From contig NZ_LAHA01000061.1 in NCBI RefSeq assembly GCF_002608075.1, positions 1 through 47,818 of the forward strand: a stretch of 47,818 nucleotides of DNA. The letters are read 5' to 3'. Source of the DNA: Nostoc linckia z4. GTDB taxonomy: Bacteria > Cyanobacteriota > Cyanobacteriia > Cyanobacteriales > Nostocaceae. Shown in pieces: positions 32,506 to 43,400 of this stretch. Numbering within the stretch: the stretch's first letter is position 1; every line of letters begins with the position of its first letter. A program made the translations under genes and the position numbers. The notes under the pieces are model-generated. The model saw only the letters and a list, made by a program, of their open reading frames with translations, made no database searches and was not told where the DNA came from.

Positions 32506-35184
32506 CTACTCCCCAGTTTTAAATCCACTGACATACACTTGTAATTGCTTTGCTACTTCTGTTGTTTGTTGTAGAGAGTTTGATACAGTACTAGAAGAAT
32601 CTGCGGTGTATTTTAAGGTTTCGGTAATGTGTTCGATGTAAGATGCCATCGCTTGGGAAGTTTCTGTTTGAGATGCTGTTGCTGTAAAAATTGATTGGAC
32701 TAAATGATTTATCTGTTGAGATACTTTTAAAATATCTTCCAGGCTTAACTTGGTATTTTGGACAATATTTGCTTTTTCTCCTATCTTATGAGTTCCCAAT
32801 TCTATGGCTTGAAGTAATGCGCTAGTTTCCATTTCCACATTACTTAAAACGCCTTCAATTTCTTGGGTTGCTTCGCTAGATTGCACAGCTAATTGAGCAA
32901 TTTGTTCTGCGACTTTGGCAAAACTCCGACCGCGATCGCCCATCCATGTGGCTTCAATACTAGCGTCACTGGCTAATAAGTTAGTTTGGGTGGCGATTTG
33001 CCTAATCGTTGATGCTACACGGTAAATTTTGTGAGAATAGTCGCCCAAACTATTGACTTTGTTGCCTATTTGTGAATTTGCTTGTTGTAAATTCCACATA
33101 CTTTCGGCAGTTAAATCCATTGTTGTCTTGGCTGTTTCTGCTGTATTAGTAGTAGTAACAGCTATTTTATGTAATTGTTCAGCGCTATCTGTTACTTTTT
33201 GAATCCAAAGATTCAGATTATTTAGTTCTTGAAGGGTATAGTTAACCTGTTCGATTTGTTTGAGTGTTTCATCTCCCACTTGTTGGACTAAAGCAGAATT
33301 TTCGCCAACACCAACATTCATTTGGTAAGCAATTTGTTGGACTTGAGTAACAATTTCCCACAGCGTATAAATGATGGTATTGATTCCATTAGCTAAGATT
33401 CCAGCTTCGCCTGTTGTCACTTGAGAACGAACAGTTAAATCTCCTTGTAATACTTCGTTAATATCGGCAATAATTTCTAGCAGTTGCTTTTGCAAAATTT
33501 GTTGGCTGCGCTTTAATTCTTCTTCGGTTTCTTTGCGTGAAGTAATTTCCACCAGCACGCAAACAAAGTTGATTGTTTGTCCAAATACATCTAGGACGGG
33601 AGAAACAGTTAATTCACACCAAAAATAACTTCCGTCTTTCCGATAAGTTTTGAGTACAACTTGGCATTCTCCGGAAGTTTCCATTGCCTCATCTAATTCT
33701 GTAATTGTATCTGGATCTGTGTCATAACCTTGGAGAAATTTGTAGTTACATCCCAGTAATTCGTCAGATGAATAGCCTGTGATTTTTTCCAAGGCCGCAT
33801 TACAAAATATAATTGGATTTGTTGGCTGACGTGGATCGGTAATGAATATAGCGTTACTTGCGGAAGCGATGGCCCGATCCCGAAGCCGCAAAACTTTCTG
33901 CGTGTGTTCGAGTTCAGCTACTAGACTTGCTTGTTCTAAAGCAATGCCGACTTGAATTGCTAATTGTTTAAATAAATTAATTTCATATTTGTGCCAATCA
34001 CGGGTTGTGGAACACTCATGGGCACACAATAAACCCACAAGTTGATTATTATGAATAATCGGTGCAATCAAATTTGCTTTGATTTGAAAACCTTCAAGAA
34101 TTTCCCGGTGACATTCCGTAAAACCAGCTGCATAAATATCATTGGTAGCTCGGACTCGACCATTTTTGTACATTTCAATATAGTCTTCCCGGAATGGGTC
34201 ATTGACAGTTTTTCCTAAGGTTTTTGTCCAACCTTGGCCAACGGACTCGGCAATGATAATCCCACTCCAATCAGCATTGAAACGATAAATAATCACACGG
34301 TCTGTTTTCAATGCTTGACGAACTTCATAAACAGTAGTGTTCTCTACATCATCTAATTTGAGCGATCGCCGAATTTTTAAGGTAATTTCTGTAAATAATT
34401 GTGAAAGTTTGGCTTGGGCTTCTTGCTGTGCCAAAAGCTTTGTTTGATCGGACAATCGTCGGTCTATAAATGAAGTCAGCAGGGTAAAACCAAGAATTAC
34501 AAAAGTAGCAGTAGCAATGGAAATACCCAACACAGTTAGGGAATCGTTGGTTTTTGCTAGCCCAGAAATTGCTGCTGGGTTAGTCGGGATGAATTTAACA
34601 GCCGCCATCCCTGTGTAATGCATTCCAGCGATCGCTCCCCCCATGACAATAGCACTACCAATCTTTGCCAACCAGTCAGTTGTACTGGTGGGCGTGCGTA
34701 AATGAAAGGCAATGTTGAGTGCTAAAATCGATGCGCCGATGGCGATGGCAATGGAAAGTAGAAACAGCACTGGGTTGTATGTGGCGGTTGCTTGCATTCG
34801 CATTGCCAGCATTCCAATGTAGTGCATCGAGGCGATACCAATACCCATTAACGTCCCACCAACCAGCAATTGCCAAATACTTAACACTGGGCGACTGACT
34901 AGGAAAAGTGCGCCCCCCGAAGCAATGACCGCAGGTAGCATAGAAACCAGCACAATCAACATATCATAGGCGATCGGTATCGCCATACTAAAAGCGAGCA
35001 TGGCCACAAAATGCATCGACCAAATACCGATTCCCATAACCATTGCGCCGCCAATTAACCAAGCGACTTTCGCCGATGCTTTGGCTGCTGTAACCCTTGC
35101 AGCCAAATCAAGAGCAGTATATGAGGAAAACACAGCGATGAAAATTGAAAGTGCTACCAAGCGTAGGTCGTAGATGCTAGTCAT
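32506..35184 (-). CDS. MHYT-GAF-PAS methyl-accepting chemotaxis-type photoreceptor
   Basis: An 892-residue membrane sensor. Residues 1-240: seven or so membrane segments with three MHYT motifs (SMHFVAM 56-62, SMHYIGM 119-125, GMHYTGM 187-193), proposed to bind metal or sense gas. GAF (about 260-425) has C358-H359 in FTECHREILEGFQIKANLI, the bilin-binding cysteine of cyanobacteriochromes, but D-P-F (329-331) in place of DXCF. PAS (about 436-555) has the LOV-like frame GCNYKFLQGYDTD (478-490) in which Tyr stands where the photoactive Cys should be. The rest is a methyl-accepting signalling domain (TNLLASDASIEATWMGDRGR). The start is at the ATG at 35182-35184; the upstream frame is repeat-coded SPSSPHLPTSP. 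It would signal through CheA/CheW in phototaxis. Confidence 0.87.
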   Translation of the reverse strand: MTSIYDLRLVALSIFIAVFSSYTALDLAARVTAAKASAKVAWLIGGAMVMGIGIWSMHFVAMLAFSMAIPIAYDMLIVLVSMLPAVIASGGALFLVSRPVLSIWQLLVGGTLMGIGIASMHYIGMLAMRMQATATYNPVLFLLSIAIAIGASILALNIAFHLRTPTSTTDWLAKIGSAIVMGGAIAGMHYTGMAAVKFIPTNPAAISGLAKTNDSLTVLGISIATATFVILGFTLLTSFIDRRLSDQTKLLAQQEAQAKLSQLFTEITLKIRRSLKLDDVENTTVYEVRQALKTDRVIIYRFNADWSGIIIAESVGQGWTKTLGKTVNDPFREDYIEMYKNGRVRATNDIYAAGFTECHREILEGFQIKANLIAPIIHNNQLVGLLCAHECSTTRDWHKYEINLFKQLAIQVGIALEQASLVAELEHTQKVLRLRDRAIASASNAIFITDPRQPTNPIIFCNAALEKITGYSSDELLGCNYKFLQGYDTDPDTITELDEAMETSGECQVVLKTYRKDGSYFWCELTVSPVLDVFGQTINFVCVLVEITSRKETEEELKRSQQILQKQLLEIIADINEVLQGDLTVRSQVTTGEAGILANGINTIIYTLWEIVTQVQQIAYQMNVGVGENSALVQQVGDETLKQIEQVNYTLQELNNLNLWIQKVTDSAEQLHKIAVTTTNTAETAKTTMDLTAESMWNLQQANSQIGNKVNSLGDYSHKIYRVASTIRQIATQTNLLASDASIEATWMGDRGRSFAKVAEQIAQLAVQSSEATQEIEGVLSNVEMETSALLQAIELGTHKIGEKANIVQNTKLSLEDILKVSQQINHLVQSIFTATASQTETSQAMASYIEHITETLKYTADSSSTVSNSLQQTTEVAKQLQVYVSGFKTGE

Positions 35185-35633
35185 AGGGGAGGTGGGGAGG
35201 TGGGGAGGTGGGGAGGTGGGGAGGTGGGGGGATGAGGGAGATGAGGGAGACAAGGGGGACGAGGGAGACAAGGTAGCAATCTTTCTCTCCGAAGTTCTGA
35301 TGGTCGGAAACCTCCGCTCAGACTTCTCTCCTTGTCTACCCCCCCTCTCCCCATGCCCGATGCCCCATGCCCCATATTCAATTCTTAATAAAAATTCCTC
35401 ATAGCTTTACCATTGTCCATATCTATTTCAGTATCTTAATTAAAAAGGCAATTCGTGATATTCTCATACTTAGATACTCTAAATAAGTGTGCAGCTAATA
35501 AATTGTCTATTTGTTTAGAAAAGATTAATAATTTATATCAAAAACTATACACTGTCAAAGTTATTAAAGCAGGCAGTTGTAGATCCTTATTTATAGAGAG
35601 TGCTTCCAAACAAACCTAAGTCAAGAAAACGTT
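35185..35633. other. divergent intergenic region with GGGGAGGT and GGGAGA repeats
   Basis: GGGGAGGT units (about 35186-35230), then GGGAGATGAGGGAGACAAGG units (about 35233-35270), lie in the leader of the chemoreceptor gene. CCCATGCCCGATGCCCCATG lies at 35350-35369. The right 250 bases are AT-rich and should carry the kinase promoter. Confidence 0.6.
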
Positions 35634-37082
35634 ATGATATCAACACTTTTGAGCGATCGCTATCGCATTATTAGCGTACTTGGAACTGGTGGATTTTGCG
35701 AAACATTCTTAGCGGAAGATACCCAAATGCCTTCTGGGCGGCGTTGTGTAATTAAGCAACTCAAGCCAGTAACCGAAAATCCAGATGTTTACCAATTGGT
35801 ACAAAGGCGATTTCAAAGAGAAGCCGCTATTTTAGAAGATCTGGGTGGGGCAAGCGAGCAAATTCCTACTTTGTACGCTTACTTTCAAGCAGATGGGCAA
35901 TTCTATCTCGTACAAGAATGGATTTCTGGACAAACCTTAAACCAATACGTAAAACAAAACGGTTGTTTGAGCGAAAGTGAAGTAATTCCCATTTTAATCA
36001 GTCTGTTGAAATTGCTGGACTTTGTACATAGCAAAGGTATTATCCACCGCGATATTAAACCGGACAATATTATTCTGCGTTCATCTGATGGCAAGCCAAT
36101 TTTAATTGATTTTGGCGCAGTGCGGGAAACAATGGCAACAGTCATGTATCCAGAAGGCACTGTTAGTAATTCCATTATCATTGGTACACCCGGTTTCATG
36201 CCTAGCGAACAAGCAGCAGGACGCCCAGTTTTTGCCAGTGACTTATATAGTTTGGCACTAACAGCTATTTTCTTGTTGATGGGAAAATCGCCTCACGAAT
36301 TGATGACAGATTCCTATACTGGAGAACATGTTTGGGATCGGGATGTCATCAGTCCCCATTTGATGGAAATTTTAAAAAAAGCAACTCAATTTGATGTTAG
36401 AGAACGGTATTCAACTGCTAAAGAAATGCTGAATGCTTTGGAAAACGTTGCCAATTCAGCTGCACCAAACGTACCGATGTATAATCAATTTTCTGCTTTG
36501 ACTAATTCTGTCATCCGCTTGCCAGCTGCCCAAAGCAGCAAACAAAACGCTATTTTTGTTGGTAGCACTTTAATCGGTGGTGGATTAATTGGTGCATCGG
36601 TCATCATTGGTCTTTTGTTAGCAAACTCTCCTCAATCCGGGACATATCAAGAAGCGACATCTTCCCTACTTCCAAAAACAGAAGTTGGAGAAAATTCTTC
36701 TTTGTCCCTTCCACCAGGAACAGCAAATAATCAAATCGGCACAATCCGCGAATTGCCAATTACAAACGCTGCTAATTTACCGAATTCTTTTTATTTCGTA
36801 GCAAATTCTAGTTTGCCAAATTTGCAAGCTGCCATCAAGCAAGTGAAAATTTTACAATCTCAAGGAATTAGTCAATCAGGGGTGCTATGGATACCAGATT
36901 ACCCCAATTTATCAGATAAAAAAAATTCCTTCATAGTTTATGTAGCCACCTTTAAAGACCGTCCTAATTGTATTCACTTTCTTAAAAATTACGGACAAAT
37001 CAATCCAGAAGCATATTGCGCCTTTGCTAGCAAAGATTTAAGCGCACCGATGGCTAAAACGTCTTTTAAGGAAATAAAGTGA
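35634..37082 (+). CDS. membrane-anchored Ser/Thr protein kinase
   Basis: A 482-residue Hanks-type (PknB-like) kinase. Gly-rich loop GTGGFCETF (17-25), Lys in CVIKQLK (41), catalytic loop HRDIKPDN (137-144), DFG (158-160), GTPGFMPSEQ (183-192). The kinase domain ends near 275. One membrane segment (about 306-328) is followed by a 150-residue exported domain with ELPITNAANLPN and a C-terminal block with Cys residues (PNCIHFLKNYGQ) that could be a SPOR-like or sensor domain. Regulation and substrates are not shown by the sequence. It is divergent from the photoreceptor gene, which may hint at shared control. Confidence 0.88.
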   Translation: MISTLLSDRYRIISVLGTGGFCETFLAEDTQMPSGRRCVIKQLKPVTENPDVYQLVQRRFQREAAILEDLGGASEQIPTLYAYFQADGQFYLVQEWISGQTLNQYVKQNGCLSESEVIPILISLLKLLDFVHSKGIIHRDIKPDNIILRSSDGKPILIDFGAVRETMATVMYPEGTVSNSIIIGTPGFMPSEQAAGRPVFASDLYSLALTAIFLLMGKSPHELMTDSYTGEHVWDRDVISPHLMEILKKATQFDVRERYSTAKEMLNALENVANSAAPNVPMYNQFSALTNSVIRLPAAQSSKQNAIFVGSTLIGGGLIGASVIIGLLLANSPQSGTYQEATSSLLPKTEVGENSSLSLPPGTANNQIGTIRELPITNAANLPNSFYFVANSSLPNLQAAIKQVKILQSQGISQSGVLWIPDYPNLSDKKNSFIVYVATFKDRPNCIHFLKNYGQINPEAYCAFASKDLSAPMAKTSFKEIK

Positions 37083-37238
37083 AACAAACTGTTCCCTGCT
37101 GTTTGTTGCCTTTTAAATTAAGTTTTACACCTTTAAAAGGAAACAAGCAACAAGGAATTCCCACAGTTAAAATTAGGGGATTTAAACAAACACAATTATC
37201 TAATTGTGATTAATCGCCATAGCGTTAATTAAATTTAA

Positions 37239-37511
37239 CTAAGATACTTTTGGTTGCTGCCATATAATGAGGTTTAATTCAGAACAATTGTAAGCTCCAT
37301 TGACAATTTGATTTTCGTGGTCAGCTATCCAATCATAAATTTGTGCAGCTTTTGTTAATGCCACTGTTTCTGAACGATAAAGCCGAGGACTAGGACAATA
37401 AGCTTGGCCATTGATGTGTATAGCTGCAATGTGCCAATAGTCACTGCCTTCACCCTCTGGTACAACGTCTAAAAAGCCGTTACTGTAAGGCTGGATTATT
37501 CCTATGTTCAT
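37239..37511 (-). CDS. small conserved-looking protein of unknown function
   Basis: A 90-residue acidic protein, MNIGIIQPYSNGFLDVVPEG at the start and NLIIWQQPKV at the end. No signal peptide or membrane segment. Its composition (balanced, two Cys, many aromatic residues) looks like a real protein and it resembles small cyanobacterial hypothetical proteins. I do not recognise a family. No strong ribosome binding site is visible. It is alone between the kinase gene (converging) and the aminotransferase gene. Confidence 0.55.
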   Translation of the reverse strand: MNIGIIQPYSNGFLDVVPEGEGSDYWHIAAIHINGQAYCPSPRLYRSETVALTKAAQIYDWIADHENQIVNGAYNCSELNLIIWQQPKVS

Positions 37512-37956
37512 CTACAACCATCAAACTTTCAAACAAAGGCCATAACAAAACTGATAAGCTGATGCGGTTTTAAATTGCACAGTCCCTCATACAGTTGACG
37601 GTTGACGATTAACTCTCAACAGGAAAAAATATGCAACTTAAATGCAAAAGCAGCTTATTAATCATTTTGTCTTTGCCGCCAATAGAAATCTGAATTCTTG
37701 GTCACTTTTTAGTTTAATTCCCTGATTGGCAGCAATAATGACCTTCAAACAATACTTCCCATGCAAATGAAGTATAAAAAAGTCAAGTAGAACGACTTGA
37801 AAATGTAAAAATCATAAAATTCAGTTCGTAGTAAAGACTTTAGTCCTTTTTTGAGAACAAAAGTTCTCACTACAAACCTTTAATTATTTATCCTGTTCTA
37901 CTTAACTGTTAACCGTCAACAGTAAACAGTTAACAGTCAACAATCAACGCTTTAGC
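37512..37956. other. intergenic region with hairpin repeat
   Basis: Contains a TTGACGGTTGACG stretch (37596-37608), the inverted-repeat element at 37828-37873 and CCGTCAACAGTAAACAGTTA (about 37914-37933) before the aminotransferase stop. No gene is seen. Confidence 0.55.
37828..37873. repeat. dispersed GTAGT...ACTAC hairpin repeat
   Basis: GTAGT at 37828 pairs with ACTAC at 37869-37873; between them AAGACTTTAGTCCTT and AGAACAAAAGTTCT each form a small hairpin. It is of the same family as the paired palindromes at 28778-28812. Confidence 0.6.
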
Positions 37957-39105
37957 TTAATTCAAGCAATCCTTTAGCGCATAAATTACTTGGTCTTGTT
38001 GTTGTTGTGTGAGTTCTGGGAACATAGGCAAAGATATGACTTCGTGGCAAGCTTGTTCTGTCACTGGTAAGTCTCCAATTTGATAGCCCAGGTTTTGATA
38101 AACTGGCTGCAAGTGTAAAGGATAGGGATAGTAAACCATTGAACTGACACCTTGCTCTTGTAGTTGAGTACGTACCCAATCTCGATATTTGGCGCTAGCA
38201 CCATTTCGTCCTTCGCCGGAAATGCGAATGGTGTATTGGTTCCAGACGCCAATACCCCCTGGTAATTCTTGAGGCGGGACAATGGCGGGAATTTGACTCA
38301 GGAATTGATAGTAATAATTAGCAATTTCTCGCCGCCGTTCATTCCAAATATCCAAATAACGCAGCTTAATTTGCAAAATAGCCGCTTGTAGAGCATCCAA
38401 GCGGCTATTTACACCTATTTCTTCGTGTAAATATCGAATTTTACTTCCATGATCTCGTAGGATTCGCAGTTTGGCAGCGATGGCTGGGTCGTTAGTTGTT
38501 ATCGCTCCGCCATCCCCGCAACCACCAAGATTTTTAGTAGGGTAGAAACTAAAGCAACCAATATGTCCAATGCTTCCGACTTTTTCCTCGCCCCAGATTG
38601 CGCCTGTAGATTGAGCGCAATCTTCAATGACTGACAAGTTGTGAGCAAGAGCAATGGCCATCAATGATGTCATATCCACTGGTTGCCCAAATAAATGAAC
38701 CGGGATAATCGCTTTGGTTTTTGGTGTAATCGCCGCCGCTATTTGCTCTACATCTAAATTAAATGTAGTCGCATCAATATCTACAAAAACAGGTTTTGCA
38801 CCCACGGCACTAATCACTTCAGCAGTAGCGATAAAAGTGAAAGGTGTTGTGATCACCTCATCGCCTGCACCAATTCCCAAAACTCGTAGAGCTAAATAGA
38901 GCGCATCAGTACCAGAATTACAAGCTACACATTGACTAACACCATGATAGGCAGCAAACTGTTGCTCGAAGCCTTCGACTAAGGGGCCACCTATATAACG
39001 ACCAGAAGCCAGAACTTCTAAAACAGCTGCACTTACTTCTGCTTCGATGCTGGTGTATTGTTGCTTGATGTCAAAAGCAGGGACGGGATTTACGCTTTGG
39101 AACAT
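37957..39105 (-). CDS. DegT/DnrJ/EryC1/StrS-family PLP aminotransferase
   Basis: A 382-residue sugar aminotransferase. The PLP lysine is K191 in SFYPTKNLG; SGTDALYLALR (64-74) and VIEDCAQSTGA (159-169) hold the cofactor phosphate and ring. The family adds an amino group to keto-sugars for cell-surface polysaccharides. No sugar-nucleotide dehydratase or glycosyltransferase is in the window, so the pathway is open. It stands alone, leftward, with a repeat-containing gap on both sides. The sugar substrate (for instance a 3- or 4-keto nucleotide sugar) cannot be told from the sequence. Confidence 0.88.
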   Translation of the reverse strand: MFQSVNPVPAFDIKQQYTSIEAEVSAAVLEVLASGRYIGGPLVEGFEQQFAAYHGVSQCVACNSGTDALYLALRVLGIGAGDEVITTPFTFIATAEVISAVGAKPVFVDIDATTFNLDVEQIAAAITPKTKAIIPVHLFGQPVDMTSLMAIALAHNLSVIEDCAQSTGAIWGEEKVGSIGHIGCFSFYPTKNLGGCGDGGAITTNDPAIAAKLRILRDHGSKIRYLHEEIGVNSRLDALQAAILQIKLRYLDIWNERRREIANYYYQFLSQIPAIVPPQELPGGIGVWNQYTIRISGEGRNGASAKYRDWVRTQLQEQGVSSMVYYPYPLHLQPVYQNLGYQIGDLPVTEQACHEVISLPMFPELTQQQQDQVIYALKDCLN

Positions 39106-39469
39106 GAGTTTTTATTTTATCGGAAAAGACTATCGCCCAAATCAGGCATCTATTAGGGTTTTTGCTTAAATTGTGGTGTAGCCAACTACTACACGTTAAT
39201 TTACAGATAGTTGTGTTAAGTTATTGAGTTTTTAAATTGCACAGTTAATCATGACGTTGGTTGAACGCTGAATGTTAACTGTCAACCATCAACAATCAAC
39301 ACAAAAAGATGTCAGGGCAGTTTACTAAGTGTTTACCATGTTAAAGTTGTAGCATTTTGAATTTTCAATTGATGAAGGTGATATATATCAACCAAGAGCC
39401 AAGACATCGAATCAAAGTTCCACGTGTGGGTGCTGCTTTGAGAAGAAAATACCAGGAGATGCAAAACTG
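39106..39469. other. divergent intergenic region
   Basis: Holds a GTCAACCATCAACAATCAAC block (39281-39300). The remainder is AT-rich; it must contain the promoters of the aminotransferase and FetB-type genes. No gene or clear regulatory site. Confidence 0.45.
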
Positions 39470-40246
39470 ATGCAGGAGCCAATAGAGCTAGATTTTGTAG
39501 ATTTAGGCATTGCTTTAGGATTAATGGCCATGGCTATTGGTGTATCTATCTGGGAAAAGTTAGGACTAGAGTTGAACTTAGCCCTTGTTACTGGAAGAAC
39601 CATCTTACAACTACTTGTATTGGGATACATTTTAGATTTCATCTTTGCTTTGAACAATGGTTGGGCGGTTTTGGCAATATTAGCAATTATGCTGACAATT
39701 ACGGCGATTGTCGCACGAAATCGCATCAGCCAAAAGATTCCTTATGTATTGCCTTTGGTGTGGGGTGCAATTTTTATTAGCACTGCCATGACAGTGCTTT
39801 ACACTAGCTTCTTAATTCTTCAACCAAACAGATGGTACGAACCACAGTATGTGATTCCCCTAGCAGGAATAGTCATAGGTAATGCCATGAATGCCGCAGC
39901 GATCGCTGGGGAACGTCTTGTCAGCACCATTAATTCCAGCCATATGGAAATAGAAACTTACTTGAGCTTAGGCGCAACTCCAGAACAAGCGATCGCCCAG
40001 TACCGCAAAGACGCCATCAGAGCAGCACTGATACCTACTTTTAATCAAATGATACTTATCGGTATGGTAGCAATACCAGGAATTACTACTGGTCAGTTAC
40101 TAGCTGGTGTCAGACCCCTGGATGCTATATCCTACGAAATTTTAATTACCTTCCTAGTTGCTTTTGCTAACTTACTGACAACAGTGTTATTAACTAGGGG
40201 ATTGTGTCGTCAGTTTTTTAATTCTGCGGCACAATTAATCAGGTAA
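39470..40246 (+). CDS. UPF0014/FetB-type ABC transporter permease
   Basis: A 258-residue membrane protein of the FetB (YbbM) family with about seven membrane segments. Family marks: TGRTILQLLVLGYIL (41-55), IPLAGIVIGNAMNAAAIAGERL with the cytoplasmic helix LSLGATPEQAIAQYRKDAIRAAL, and PTFNQMILIGMVAIPGITTGQLL. E. coli FetAB exports iron and relieves oxidative stress; plant relatives act in aluminium tolerance. The ATPase partner FetA is not adjacent, so it must be encoded elsewhere or the permease pairs with another ATPase. AGGAG stands 12 bases before the ATG. Confidence 0.83.
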   Translation: MQEPIELDFVDLGIALGLMAMAIGVSIWEKLGLELNLALVTGRTILQLLVLGYILDFIFALNNGWAVLAILAIMLTITAIVARNRISQKIPYVLPLVWGAIFISTAMTVLYTSFLILQPNRWYEPQYVIPLAGIVIGNAMNAAAIAGERLVSTINSSHMEIETYLSLGATPEQAIAQYRKDAIRAALIPTFNQMILIGMVAIPGITTGQLLAGVRPLDAISYEILITFLVAFANLLTTVLLTRGLCRQFFNSAAQLIR

Positions 40247-40253
40247 CTCTAAC

Positions 40254-40285
40254 TCAATACGCTTGGGTTAAGAAAGTTCCTCTGT
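40254..40285. repeat. 32-bp dispersed repeat, second copy
   Basis: Reverse complement of the gntK-leader repeat at 20855-20886 with one mismatch (31 of 32). Here it starts 8 bases after the FetB-type stop codon, a position where it might fold or end transcription. Confidence 0.85.
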
Positions 40286-40443
40286 GAAGGGAATAGGGAA
40301 CGGGGAACAGGTAACTCATAGGGATTTCCAAAGAATAAATTACTCAGAAAAAATCACTTGCTGACTTTAATTTACTCATCGTCCACATCTGCAAAGATAG
40401 ATTCTCATGACTTACGCCAAATTATGAAAAAACGTAACCCTTT

Positions 40444-43400
40444 TCATTGGTTGCAAAGAAAGCGATCGCTCTGTTCCACTGCTATATTTGTTTTCAAATA
40501 ATCCCGCACCAAATCACAGGCATAAGCTGGTGCATCTAGGTTGAGAATTCGCTGCAAATTCCACAAAATGAGTGTGTTGTCATCTCCTCCGGAAACTAGC
40601 AAAGTTCCATCGCGGCTGATGGCAATTTTCCGAATGGCTGCTGTATGTCCTCTGAGGGTAGTCAGTTCTTTACCATCAACCTGCCAAAGTTTAACTGTAG
40701 TATCTACACTGCCAGAAGCAACTATTTTGCCGTCGGGAGTAAAGGCAACTCCCCAAATGGCGGCGATGTGACCTTTGAGTGTTTGCAGCAACTTGCCCCT
40801 TTGGGGTTCGCTAGTGACTTGCCCCGGAAAACTCCTTTTTTGGTGCTGCTTGGACAGTGCTGATTTACCACCAACAGCCCACAACTTAACAGTATTATCG
40901 CCACTTCCAGTTGCCAGCATTTTACTGTCTTGGCTAAAGGTGACTCTCCAAATTGCTGCGGTGTGACCTTTGAGTGTTTCTAACAACTTACCATCCAGTG
41001 TCCACAGCTTAGCAGTGCCATCACCACTAACAGAGGCAATGAGGCGGCTATCTGGACTAAATGCAACTTCCCAAACTTCGGCTTCATGTGCTTTGATTGT
41101 CTGCGGTGCGGGTCGATGGCGTTTCCAAATCTGAATAAACTTTTCCACACTTCCCATTGCGATGGTTTTACCGTCGGGACTTAATACTGCTGCTAAGGGT
41201 TTATTCAGAGGATCTTTATAACTAGCGACCAAACTGCCGTTAAGCTTTTTGAGTCTTAAGGTATCATCGTAGCAGCGCAGAGCAATCAATTTGCCATCTT
41301 CACTGAATGAAACCTCAAATATTGCACCGCCAGATTGAGTAAAAGTTTTCAGCAATTTACCTTGACGACTCCAAAGTTTAGCAGTGTTTTCGTGGCTAGC
41401 TGTGGCAATGGTGGAACTGTCAGGGGCGATCGCTATTGACCAAATCCCGGCTTCATGGGCAATAATACTTTTTTGGAATGGATTTTCTTTTTGCCACAGT
41501 CTGACAACGTTTTCTGTGCCCGCTGAAGCAATAAAGGTGTTATCGGGACTAAAAGTCACTCCCCAAACTGAGGCACTGTGTCCTTTAAGTGTCCTCAGTT
41601 CTGTACCGTCAATATTCCAAAGTTTAATTGTTTTGTCGAGACTGGCGGAAGCAATAGTTTGACCATCGGCACTCAAGTCCACTCCCCAAACCCCCGCAGT
41701 GTGACCTTTAAGAGTTTTATACTCGCGGTAGCTGCCGTCTTTGCCATCTCGCTTCCAAAGTTTCACAGTTTTGTCTTCACTCCCAGAAACGATGGTTTGG
41801 CCATCAGGAGTAAAAACTACTTTCATTACCCAAGCTGTATGACCTTGGAGAATTTGTAGGGGTTGGGCGTTTTCCCAGCCTAAAGCGTTTCGTTTCCAGA
41901 GTTTTACTGTTCTGTCTAGATTTGCAGCAGCAAGTATTTGACCATCAGGACTGAAGGTGATTCCAGAAAAACCCATTTTGTAACTTTCAAAGGTGTTGAG
42001 CAAGGTACCGTCTGGCTTCCAAAGTTTCACAGTTTTGTCCCAACTACCGGAGGCCAGGAATTGACCGTCAGGACTAAAGGCTAATCCCCAGATGGAACCA
42101 GTGTGAGCTTTGAAACTTTTGATTAAAGTGCCATCTGGGTTCCACAGTTTAATAGAGCCATCTTCACCAGCTGAGGCCAGCATCTGACCGTCAGAGCTAA
42201 AATCGATGGCTCTCACTGCTCCTTTATGGCCTTTGAGAGTGGCAACTTGTGTACCGTCTCGTCGCCAAAGCTTGATTGTTTGATCTATGCTGACTGAGGC
42301 AATTAAAGAAGAGTCAGGACTGACATCTACTGCTAAAACAGCTGCTGTATGACCGGAAAAATGGTTGTACTCATCTGCTCCATAAACTGCTTGTTGCAAT
42401 GCGTCATTCACCAAACGCTGAATCTTTGGGTTTGGTTTATCTAGTTTTTCTAGTCTACGCTTGGCTTTGATTGCTTCTATGAGGGCATCTAATCGGCGAT
42501 TGGAAGCAAACAGCCCCTCAGAAGAAGATACAAGCGCTCGGATTTCGCTGCTTTTTGCTTGGTATGCACTTTTGAGAGTTTGGCGGTACAAAATGAAACT
42601 TCCTGTGGCCAATCCACTGGAGACGAGTAAGGCAATAGCTACTGTAATTAAGAGAAATCTTTGCAATTTAGCAGTTTTTCGCTCTTGTGCTAACCTTGCT
42701 GCTACTTCTTTGGCTCGTGCTGCTTCCAATGCTGTTTGCACGGCTTTGCGTTCGTATTCTTGGCTAGCGGCTAAAAATTGATAATCCAAATCGCTCAGAC
42801 TTTTGCCTTGCAACCAATTTTGAGTATCTTTGAGAGCTTTTCCTCGCAACAGACGCGATTCATCTTTATAAGCCGATGCTACCCAGGCGTTGAATGTTTG
42901 CGAGTATGGACGGAGGTTGTCTAAGTATCTGAGTACCCATTGGGCATTAAAAACATGACGATAAATGGGATTTTTAATTTTGAGATCGCCGTTGCGTTTT
43001 TCAACTAACCCAGATAACAAAAGTTCTGTTTGTTCTGGACTATCATCCGTCGGTACAGCGAAAAGAGGATGCAAAGAATTACTTGTCTTTGTGTCCCCGC
43101 GTCCACCCATCCCCGCGTCTTCCTCATCTTCTGCTTGCAACACTCTTTGATAAAGTCCCAGCAATCTTCCGGCTCGGTGTTCGTGGAAAAGTAACCGATC
43201 GCGAATTGTCCGCAGGTGTTCTGGTTCGTCTTTGGTTTCCCAATGTTCGATAATCTGCGATCGCACTAGTTGTTCTACCCAAAATCCTTCGGTTCCTGGC
43301 AGTAATGAGATTGTTCCGTATGATGTTTTTAAGGCGGCCTGAGCAACTAGTTGGCAGAGTTTTTGGGTTAAAAACGGCTGTCCTCCCGTCCAATAAATTA

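Noticed and set aside
32506..35184. The PAS domain as a true LOV photoreceptor
   Set aside because: The photoactive cysteine and the flavin-contacting Asn residues are replaced.
35185..35271. SPSSPHLPTSPPP extension of the MHYT chemoreceptor
   Set aside because: Repeat-encoded; the MHYT domain normally begins close to the protein start.
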